64,000 nt of DNA from Corynebacterium macginleyi (GTDB lineage: Bacteria > Actinomycetota > Actinomycetes > Mycobacteriales > Mycobacteriaceae): assembly GCF_003688935.1 (NCBI RefSeq), contig NZ_REGE01000007.1, forward strand, positions 45,892 through 109,891, given 5' to 3'. The notes under the pieces are model-generated. The model did no database searches, was not told where the DNA came from, and worked only from the letters and a program-made list of their open reading frames with translations. Shown here one piece after another: positions 57,633-64,000 of this stretch. The position numbers were made by a program, and so were the translations under genes. The first letter of the stretch is position 1, and each line of letters starts with the position of its first letter.

Positions 57633-59660
57633 ATGACTCAGTCCTCCCACCTCCCGCATTTTCGCACCTGGCTTAATTCCCTTTCAGAAGAAGAACTGGC
57701 CACCATCCTCCGCCACCGCCCCGACGTTTTAACCCCGCTGCCGCCCTCCATCGCGGCGCTGACCACACGCCTGCTCTTGCGTACCTCCATCGCCCGAGCG
57801 CTAGCGGAGTGTAACGCGCAGCAGCTGGCGGTGTTGGAGGACATCGCCAAGCGTGGCGGGGAGCTGGCGGAGGTTCAAGACCGCAACCCCGCCATTACTC
57901 GCGAGCTCAAAGAACGCGGCCTCGCATTCGGCGCGGTGCAAATTCCGCCAGAGGTCATGCCTGCGCTCCCCACGGGCTGGTCACTGCTCAATCAGCTCAA
58001 GGTATCACCCGCGACAATCGAGGCCCTTGCTGAAGACGAACGCCACGTCCTTGCCACCCTGGCGCGCTCCAGCGGCATCGGTACAACTCGCGAGACCGAT
58101 CCCTCGCACCCGGTCTCGCGGCTTATTGCAAAGCAACTCTTGCAGCGAGTCGATTCCCAGACCGTTCGCCTGCCGCGCGAGGTTCACCGCGCGATGCAAG
58201 GGCATACCGTCGCGTACATTGCCACCGAGCCCTCCGCGCGGCGCGGCCAGCCCACCGCGGACCGCAAGGCCGATGACGCTGGCACCGCCGCGGGCCTATC
58301 CGTGGTCCGCGGCATGCAACAGCTCATTTCTGCACTCGGTGCCCGCCCGATCGAGCTCCTCAAAGATAAGACCGTTGGCGTCCGCCCCCTTACCCAGCTC
58401 AGCAAGCAGCTCGACATTGCGGAACCAGAACTGCGGCGCTTGATTACGCTTGGCCTATCTGCACGGCTTATCAACCGTGGCGAACCGTCCGGGTACGAGG
58501 GAAACTTCCTCGCCCCCACCGACTTCGCCCACAATTGGCTTGATGCAGGACTAGCCAAGCAGTGGCGCGTACTTCTCGCAGCGTGGGAAAATTCCCCCTG
58601 GACGCCGTGGGTATCCGGCCGGGTACCCTCTTCTAGCACCGACCGCCTGCCTCAGTTCCGCCAGCATATCCTCGATGTGTACCTCCACTCCTCACAGCCA
58701 ATCTCTGCAGCTGAATTTCAAGCGGACCTGCATTTTTCCTTTCCCCTTTTTGCCACGCATACCTCCCCGGAGACCATCGATGAGCTACACCGCGAGGCCG
58801 AATGGATAGGCGCCATCGCGCTCGGGCGAGCCACGAGCGTGCTTATTGAGGGCTTCGATGCAACCGATACTCTGACCCCAGATACCATCAATAAATTTCT
58901 GATCCAGGCGGATATGACCGTGCTCGTGCCAGGTCCCCTCGAACCCGGTGCCCACCACACCCTGGAATCCCTGGCGGATCTGGAATCGCCCGGCCTGGCC
59001 AGTGTCTACCGCATCAGCGATGCCTCACTGCGCCGCGGCCTTGACCGCGGGATGACGGGACCGGAAATCCACGATTTCTTCGCCGCACATGGCGATGTCC
59101 CCCAGACGCTGGCGTTCCACATCGAGGACGTAGCGGGGCGACACGGCACCCTGCGTTCGGGCCCAGCCCTATCCTACCTGCGCAGCGAGGACCCAGCCCT
59201 CTTGCGCATCGCAACGAAAGCCGCCCCGCTACGCCTCCTTGCTCCCACAGTCGCGATTTCCCAGCTGCGCGTCAACGAGCTTCTAGAGCGCCTGCGTGAG
59301 TACGGCCTCTGCCCCGCCGCCGAGGACGAGAACGGCGCCAGCTTGTCTATCGCCCCCGAGCCCGCAACACTCCCGACGCCCAGCCCGCGCTCCCAGTCCG
59401 CACCACCGGATATCACCCGTGCCCTGCGCAATCTCACTAGTGGGCAAGCTCCGAGCCTACCCAACTTGGATGTGGTGCACGCGGCCGCGCGCAACGCACG
59501 CCCCATCATCATTAGCTACGCCGATAAAAATGGCAATACCACAACCCGCACCGTAACCCCACTTACCGTCGCCGGTGGCCAAATCGATGCCCGCGCCTCT
59601 GATGGCTCCACCATCCGGTTTCCCCTGCACCGTATCACCTCCGTTACTCTAGATACATGA
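57633..59660 (+). CDS. Helicase-associated large protein (XPB partner)
   Basis: A 675-aa protein. No Walker motif is present. It has a winged-helix-like repeated region in the middle (ELRRLITLGLSARLINRG, LNQLKVSPATIEALAEDERHV) and a C-terminal beta-type region (RPIIISYADKNGNTTTRTV). In actinobacteria this protein is called the helicase C-terminal/helicase-associated domain protein and stands next to XPB (as Rv0862c/Rv0861c). The TGA overlaps the XPB start (ATGA). ATG 57633 was chosen. Confidence 0.85.
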   Translation: MTQSSHLPHFRTWLNSLSEEELATILRHRPDVLTPLPPSIAALTTRLLLRTSIARALAECNAQQLAVLEDIAKRGGELAEVQDRNPAITRELKERGLAFGAVQIPPEVMPALPTGWSLLNQLKVSPATIEALAEDERHVLATLARSSGIGTTRETDPSHPVSRLIAKQLLQRVDSQTVRLPREVHRAMQGHTVAYIATEPSARRGQPTADRKADDAGTAAGLSVVRGMQQLISALGARPIELLKDKTVGVRPLTQLSKQLDIAEPELRRLITLGLSARLINRGEPSGYEGNFLAPTDFAHNWLDAGLAKQWRVLLAAWENSPWTPWVSGRVPSSSTDRLPQFRQHILDVYLHSSQPISAAEFQADLHFSFPLFATHTSPETIDELHREAEWIGAIALGRATSVLIEGFDATDTLTPDTINKFLIQADMTVLVPGPLEPGAHHTLESLADLESPGLASVYRISDASLRRGLDRGMTGPEIHDFFAAHGDVPQTLAFHIEDVAGRHGTLRSGPALSYLRSEDPALLRIATKAAPLRLLAPTVAISQLRVNELLERLREYGLCPAAEDENGASLSIAPEPATLPTPSPRSQSAPPDITRALRNLTSGQAPSLPNLDVVHAAARNARPIIISYADKNGNTTTRTVTPLTVAGGQIDARASDGSTIRFPLHRITSVTLDT

Positions 59661-61282
59661 ACGGACCACTGATTGTGCAGTCGGACAAGACCGTCTTGCT
59701 GGAAGTCGATCATCGAGATTCCGCCGCTGCGCGCACCGCCCTCGCGCCATTCGCGGAGCTGGAGCGCGCCCCCGAGCACGTGCATACCTACCGCATCACT
59801 TCCCTAGCGCTCTGGAACGCCCGCGCCGCCGGGCACGACGCCGAGCAGGTCGTCGATGTCTTAGAAACCTACTCCCGTTTCCCCGTCCCGCAATCACTGC
59901 TTGTCGATGTAGCCGAGACCATGTCCCGCTACGGCCGCGTCCGCCTCCAAGCGCACCCCGCCCACGGGCTCATCCTCGAATCAGAAGAGCCCGCGATCCT
60001 TACCGAACTCTCCCGCGGCAGGGTAGGAAAGCTGCTTGGTGCGCGCATCGATGACAACAGCATCGCTGTCGCGCCTTCTGAGCGCGGACGCCTCAAGCAG
60101 GAACTCCTCAAAGCCGGTTGGCCCGCCGAAGACCTCGCCGGTTATATCGACGGCGAATCCCACCCCATCGCGCTGAAGGAGGACGGCTGGCACCTGCGCG
60201 ATTACCAGGAATACGCCACCGCTGCCTTCTGGTCCGGCGGTTCCGGCGTCGTGGTGTTGCCCTGCGGTGCCGGAAAAACCATCGTTGGTGCCGCCGCCAT
60301 GGCTAAGGCGCAATCCACCACCCTCATCTTGGTCACCAATACCGTCGCTGGCCGCCAATGGCGCGACGAACTCCTGCGCCGCACCACGCTTTCCGCACAT
60401 GACATTGGCGAATACTCCGGCGAGAAGAAAGAAATCAAGCCGATTACCATCGCCACCTACCAAGTAGTCACGCGGAAAACCAAAGGTGAGTACCGCGCCC
60501 TCGAACTCTTCGATTCCCGCGACTGGGGCCTTATTATCTACGACGAGGTCCACCTGCTTCCCGCACCAGTGTTCCGTATGACCTCGGACCTGCAATCGCG
60601 GCGTCGGCTAGGGTTGACCGCCACCCTCGTGCGCGAGGATGGCAGAGAAGGCGATGTCTTCTCCCTTATCGGCCCGAAGCGCTACGATGCGCCGTGGAAA
60701 GAGCTGGAAATGGCCGGCTACATCGCCACCGCGGAATGTATCGAGGTCCGTGTAGATATGGACCCGGAAGAACGCATGCTGTATGCCACTGCGCAGCCAC
60801 GAGACCGCTACCGCATCGCCGCCCAAGCCTCCGCCAAGCTCCGCGCAGTCGATAAAATCCTCTCCACCCACGACCAACAAGCGCTTATCATCGGCGGCTA
60901 CGTGGACCAACTACGCGAATTAGGTGCGCACCTCGATGCCCCCGTCATCGACGGCACTACCTCTACCGCCAGGCGCGAGAAGCTCTTCCAGCAATTCCGC
61001 GATGGCGAGCTGTCCATCCTCGTCGTATCCAAAGTGGCCAATTTCTCCATCGACCTACCCGAAGCCTCACTGGCCATCCAGGTCTCCGGCACCTTTGGCT
61101 CCCGGCAAGAAGAGGCGCAGCGCCTGGGCCGCCTCCTGCGGCCGAAGGAAACCGCGGCACTCTTTTATACACTGGTCGCCCGCGACAGCCTAGATGCGGA
61201 TTACGCCATGCACCGCCAACGCTTCCTCGCCGAGCAAGGATATGCCTACCGGCTCATGGACGCAGTAGACTTAGGACAATGA
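59657..61282 (+). CDS. XPB/Ssl2-type DNA helicase
   Basis: A 541-aa superfamily 2 helicase. Walker A PCGAGKTIVGAAAM (near residue 206), DEVH-box IIYDEVHLLPAP, RLGLTATLVREDGREGD, and motif VI QRLGRLLRPKE are present. Mycobacterial XPB unwinds DNA 3' to 5'. It overlaps the partner gene by 4 bp (ATGA) and the DUF3239 gene starts 4 bp inside its end, forming one operon. Confidence 0.93.
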   Translation: MNGPLIVQSDKTVLLEVDHRDSAAARTALAPFAELERAPEHVHTYRITSLALWNARAAGHDAEQVVDVLETYSRFPVPQSLLVDVAETMSRYGRVRLQAHPAHGLILESEEPAILTELSRGRVGKLLGARIDDNSIAVAPSERGRLKQELLKAGWPAEDLAGYIDGESHPIALKEDGWHLRDYQEYATAAFWSGGSGVVVLPCGAGKTIVGAAAMAKAQSTTLILVTNTVAGRQWRDELLRRTTLSAHDIGEYSGEKKEIKPITIATYQVVTRKTKGEYRALELFDSRDWGLIIYDEVHLLPAPVFRMTSDLQSRRRLGLTATLVREDGREGDVFSLIGPKRYDAPWKELEMAGYIATAECIEVRVDMDPEERMLYATAQPRDRYRIAAQASAKLRAVDKILSTHDQQALIIGGYVDQLRELGAHLDAPVIDGTTSTARREKLFQQFRDGELSILVVSKVANFSIDLPEASLAIQVSGTFGSRQEEAQRLGRLLRPKETAALFYTLVARDSLDADYAMHRQRFLAEQGYAYRLMDAVDLGQ

Positions 61283-61911
61283 AGGTTTTTAAGTTCGACG
61301 TTAACGAGTCTTTTGCCAAGGCCAATAACGAATTATTACGCGATTCCAACCGCCTTCGCGTATCCGGGCTTCTCTTCGGCCTCATCCTGATTATTGCTGG
61401 GGCCGCCGTATGGTGGAGCTTCTCCTGGGGAGTCACCGTGGGCTTAGGGCTCATCTTCTTCGGCATTGTCGTTGCCTTCGTCGGCCTTGCCGCCGCAAGC
61501 AAGGTAGGAACGGCCCAATCGCTCTATGATTCTTATCCGCTCGCGCCCGCCGTCATCGCGGAAGTCAACGAGCGCGACATGGTGTTACTCGCCCTGGTCA
61601 ATACCAATGTGGATCCTTCCCTTCCCCCGCGCTGGGGTGCGTGCCTGCGCACGGTGTCCTCCATTCCTGGCGTCCAACGCACCGTCGGCACGAAGGTTCC
61701 GGTGGCCGCCGTGTCCGGCCAGCGTTCTACTTCCGATAAGGAGCATTGGCAGCAGATTTCCCCCATGCCCATTGCCTGGGGAACTCCCGATGCGGAAACC
61801 GTCACCATCGCCCGCAAATCCATCCCCCAGGAACAATGGCAGCGCCTAGAGCGCGCCCGCAAGCGGCTTTCCGATGTCAAAGCAACCCGCTATGACCTGC
61901 TCGTCCTCTAG
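61279..61911 (+). CDS. DUF3239 protein with two membrane helices
   Basis: A 210-aa protein. Two membrane helices (about 29-50 and 51-72) are followed by a cytoplasmic domain (RTVSSIPGVQRTVGTKVPVAAVSGQRS) typical of the DUF3239 family. Start overlaps the end of XPB by 4 bp. Function unknown; the operon link to XPB may be only positional. Confidence 0.85.
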   Translation: MKVFKFDVNESFAKANNELLRDSNRLRVSGLLFGLILIIAGAAVWWSFSWGVTVGLGLIFFGIVVAFVGLAAASKVGTAQSLYDSYPLAPAVIAEVNERDMVLLALVNTNVDPSLPPRWGACLRTVSSIPGVQRTVGTKVPVAAVSGQRSTSDKEHWQQISPMPIAWGTPDAETVTIARKSIPQEQWQRLERARKRLSDVKATRYDLLVL

Positions 61912-61923
61912 GCAGGACTCTCA

Positions 61924-61956
61924 AGCACCAGATAGTTTCTGGTGCTTTTACTTTTA
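61924..61956. terminator. Terminator after DUF3239
   Basis: agcaccaga pairs with tctggtgct, followed by ttttactttta; A-rich on the other side, so it can serve both strands. Confidence 0.8.
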
Positions 61957-61970
61957 TCAAAATCAAATGG

Positions 61971-62230
61971 TTAACAGTAGATGTTGCGTCGGTGTCCTAT
62001 ATCGATGACATTGACGACCACAGCTTCATCGAGGATGGAAACAATCACCCGATAATCCCCTACGCTCCACCGCCACAATCCAGACTTGTCCGCGACGAGC
62101 CCTTTACCGCGCACACGAGACCGTTTAACACTGCTACCTCACGAAGAAACTTCCTGATTTGTTTCTGTACGGGTTTGTCAAGCTTTCGAAACGACTTCGC
62201 CGCACGCGGGGTGAACTCAATCGACTAAGC
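61971..62230 (-). pseudogene. Decayed RelE-type toxin gene
   Basis: The 5' part in one frame reads IEFTPRAAKSFRKLDKPVQKQIRKFLREVA, the RelE-fold start, but no ATG or GTG precedes it: an in-frame TAG is two codons upstream. Around 62130 a one-base change shifts frame; the C-terminal part reads RVRGKGLVADKSGLWRWSVGDYRVIVSILDEAVVVNVIDIGHRRNIYC. The toxin is thus inactive as written. It overlaps the antitoxin stop. Confidence 0.85.
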
Positions 62231-62504
62231 CACACTCGTCCTCTAAGGCTTGCAGAGAGATCGTATCCAATTCTCCGCGTCGGGCTGCTCCGGCTTCGGC
62301 TTCAAGCGCATACACATACCCAAGTTCATCTAGATAGGAATCTAGGGCCTTGCGAAGATAGAAGGATCCAGTCCGCCCAGTCCGCGAAGCAAGCGCATCT
62401 AGGCGCTCTTTCTGATTCGCGTCAACGCGCAAACTAATTACTGACTCGCCCGCGTAAACATGTTTACAACAAGTAAAGCGATTTGTACACCACCCCGTGA
62501 GCAT
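62217..62504 (-). CDS. RelB/RHH-type antitoxin
   Basis: The DNA-binding part reads VISLRVDANQKERLDALASRTGRTGSFYLRKALDSYLDEL, a ribbon-helix-helix antitoxin, and ends ALEDECGLVD. The start is unclear: the usual place (MSVISL) reads GAG-TCA-GTA, so the normal start codon seems lost. ATG 62504 gives an atypical N-terminus and runs across an operator-like palindrome. TTG 62432 is another possibility. Together with the broken toxin it is a decaying module. Confidence 0.65.
   Translation of the reverse strand: MLTGWCTNRFTCCKHVYAGESVISLRVDANQKERLDALASRTGRTGSFYLRKALDSYLDELGYVYALEAEAGAARRGELDTISLQALEDECGLVD
62454..62467. promoter_or_regulatory. Palindrome before antitoxin
   Basis: gtaaacatgtttac is a perfect 14-bp palindrome, about 20 bp before the conserved part of the antitoxin, where RHH antitoxins bind their own operator. 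Confidence 0.55.
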
Positions 62505-62589
62505 TGCCCGCGCTGTGCTCTGGTCAGGTTGTATTGCTGACTTCCTGCACACTCATAGTCACGAATTGAGCGTTTTCGCAGTAGCCAAA

Positions 62590-63696
62590 TCAAGCGATAA
62601 GTGAAACCTCGTCAAGTCGCCTTAAGATGACATGCCGCTTGGCGTAGCGACGGCGCAGGTCTGTCAAGAATGCGTTGAAGTCCGCTTCCCAGGGCTCCCC
62701 TAGTTCCGCCGACTTTTCCCTCATGGTATGCAGCAGCTCGATGCCCATGTCGCGACCAACCCGAGTCGAATCTAGATAAGTTGCGACGTCGTCGCGAACG
62801 AAAGGAAGAGCCTGCTCCGGGAGCTCATCGAGGAATCGTTGCGCCATTGACTCTTCCATTCCCGCCTTTACGACGGTGCTCCAGGCACGTTCAGTGTCTT
62901 CAAGGCACAGGTGCTGGAACATCGCTAAGTCCCACGGCTTAGCCGCCAACGTGGCTTGTATATGCGCCGCAGATTTCGCCTTGTCGGTGCCCGCAGCATA
63001 GAGTTGCTGAGCGGACGCCAATTCGGGGTATGCGTCGAACACGCTGCGGGCCACGCGTTCCGATTGTTCAGGGAAATGCTCAGTAGCAAGCACAGCCCAA
63101 CGCCAGGCTATATTTCGAGTTTCCTCTACGGCGCACTCGTCAATTGCCTTTTCAGCCCAATCAAAGGCAAGGTCATAGCGGCCGATTTCACAAAAACCGG
63201 CAATGATCTCCTCAGAGCGCGTTGCAACACTTCCCTGCAAACCATGGGTACGAAGAATGGCCTCACTAGTGCCTTCTAGCACGGCTAGACGACGCCCCAC
63301 GTATCCACTACCTTGCTCGGACGTATTCCACGAACGGATGCGAGCCACCCCCTCTTCACCAAGAGCAGGTGCCAGATACACTGGATCAAGGTCGATTTCC
63401 TCGACTGGGAGAATCTCGTTCATTCGCATAAACCAGCCAGCCAAGGCGCTACCGGAATAACTAGCTTGCTGCGCGGCGACAGGGACTACCCGCGCCAAGA
63501 CTTCGGCGGCATCCCTTATGGCATGGGCATAGTCATTGGCCCTAGGAATAGTCTTGAGCACCACTTCTACTGCATCTAGTGCAACAGCCAAAATATCGCA
63601 TGGACCCGGAGGCACTATGCCGGTAATTTGTGCGGGATCCTTCATTGCTTGGTCTAATAGCTCAGCGGCTTCATATATGCGGTCGCTGTAATGCAC
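62590..63696 (-). CDS. Unrecognised helical-repeat protein
   Basis: A 368-aa protein starting at GTG 63696 (MHYSDRIYEAAELLDQA). It is acidic and nearly all helical, with pairs such as IGRYDLAFDWAEKAIDECAVEETRNIAWRW that look like tetratricopeptide-type repeats. No membrane segment or catalytic motif. Upstream in frame is AITGLVRTNDPDLYKGAHG, up to a TAG at about 63756, so the start may be lost or the protein truncated. I do not recognise it. Confidence 0.55.
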   Translation of the reverse strand: MHYSDRIYEAAELLDQAMKDPAQITGIVPPGPCDILAVALDAVEVVLKTIPRANDYAHAIRDAAEVLARVVPVAAQQASYSGSALAGWFMRMNEILPVEEIDLDPVYLAPALGEEGVARIRSWNTSEQGSGYVGRRLAVLEGTSEAILRTHGLQGSVATRSEEIIAGFCEIGRYDLAFDWAEKAIDECAVEETRNIAWRWAVLATEHFPEQSERVARSVFDAYPELASAQQLYAAGTDKAKSAAHIQATLAAKPWDLAMFQHLCLEDTERAWSTVVKAGMEESMAQRFLDELPEQALPFVRDDVATYLDSTRVGRDMGIELLHTMREKSAELGEPWEADFNAFLTDLRRRYAKRHVILRRLDEVSLIA

Positions 63697-63805
63697 TCCG
63701 TGGGCGCCCTTGTACAGATCTGGGTCATTGGTCCGAACAAGGCCGGTTATTGCCTATGCAAAAGTTCTCATGGGGTTCAAGTATAGAAAAATAGGGATCA
63801 CAAAC

Positions 63806-63847
63806 AAGAGGGGCAAGGACCCCGTCGTTGGTGTCCTTGCCCCTCTT
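63806..63847 (-). terminator. Strong rRNA operon terminator
   Basis: aagaggggcaaggac and gtccttgcccctctt form a perfect 15-bp stem, on the minus strand followed by gtttgtg. It lies 36 bp after the 5S gene. Confidence 0.9.
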
Positions 63848-63883
63848 GATACATGTTTTATAAAGTTGTTGTTTTTGTTTGGT

Positions 63884-64000
63884 GTCGGCGGTGACTTACT
63901 CTCCCACAACCTCCCGGTTGCAGTACCATCAGCGTGTACAGGCTTAGCTTCCGGGTTCGGAATGGGACCGGGCGTTTCCCTGTAGCTATCTACCACCGAC
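63884..64000 (-). rRNA. rrf: 5S ribosomal RNA
   Basis: The minus strand reads gtcggtggtagatagctaca, then the conserved ggaaacgcccggtcccattc and cgaacccggaagctaagcc, to ccgccgac, which pairs with the start. It is about 117 nt, so nearly complete, and the 5' end is at or just beyond the window end. 23S and 16S are expected beyond the right edge. Confidence 0.95.

Noticed and set aside
63754..63996. An open frame across the 5S rRNA
   Set aside because: It reads through the 5S gene and the terminator; no protein is expected.

Overview
The window is a 64 kb piece of a Corynebacterium chromosome. Evidence for the genus: an AmtR nitrogen repressor, MctC with its DUF485 partner, Rpf-type resuscitation factor, SepH, mycoredoxin-like thiol protein, PepD/MoaB2/MscL cluster, PerM-PurN-PurH order, paired UvrD/chorismate mutase, Lhr/Nei pair and an IS1249-type insertion sequence. 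Gene order in several blocks follows the arrangement known from Mycobacterium and C. glutamicum. The species cannot be fixed from the sequence alone.

Layout. 1-6,170: housekeeping block (moeA 5' part, galU, 5-formyl-THF cyclo-ligase, SAF protein, mscL, moaB-like, HtrA/PepD protease). 6,400-9,403: a GlpT-type organophosphate antiporter behind a DtxR-like box; an intact 1,447-bp IS1249-type element sits in the loop of what was its intrinsic terminator. 9,490-11,445: two divergent clusters of cysteine-poor (zinc-independent type) ribosomal proteins. 11,770-20,971: DUF294-like protein, amtR, a triple 23-bp repeat, a lipoprotein, a decayed beta-lactamase-fold gene, perM-purN-purH, and two paralogous secreted M23 peptidases. 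20,968-35,413: uvrD, chorismate mutase, antiporter, pgi, nei, lhr, then the tightly packed cysQ-thyA-folA-mycoredoxin run, closed by tRNA-Arg(CCT). 35,560-39,660: accessory segment behind the tRNA, partly AT-rich, with a small secreted protein behind a structured leader, a broken drug-efflux gene, DUF2871, small membrane ORFs and an IS3 remnant. 39,665-41,433: amtB-glnK under an AmtR box. 41,602-42,530: an internally deleted IS21 element and a MarR-like fragment. 42,575-61,911: central metabolism and cell-envelope genes (beta-lactamase-fold lipoprotein, mctC/DUF485, aldo-keto reductase, FKBP, gltA, serC, sepH, rRNA methylase, purine permease, rpf, XPB helicase). 61,970-64,000: decayed RelBE-type module, an unrecognised 368-aa protein, and the 5S end of an rRNA operon on the minus strand.

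The most interesting point is the nitrogen-control set. AmtR (12,665-13,384) and a near-palindromic AmtR box before amtB are both present, but the PII protein GlnK has Phe at position 51, where the modified Tyr normally sits, and no glnD follows glnK; the 3' flank is an IS3 remnant. This suggests a PII-AmtR circuit that has lost its nucleotidylation switch. Other points are the IS insertion into a terminator loop with a clean 8-bp target duplication, the triple repeat that forms the end of a lipoprotein gene, the structured leader RNA, and several mobile-element relics clustered around amtB-glnK. I saw no CRISPR array, prophage or integrase.
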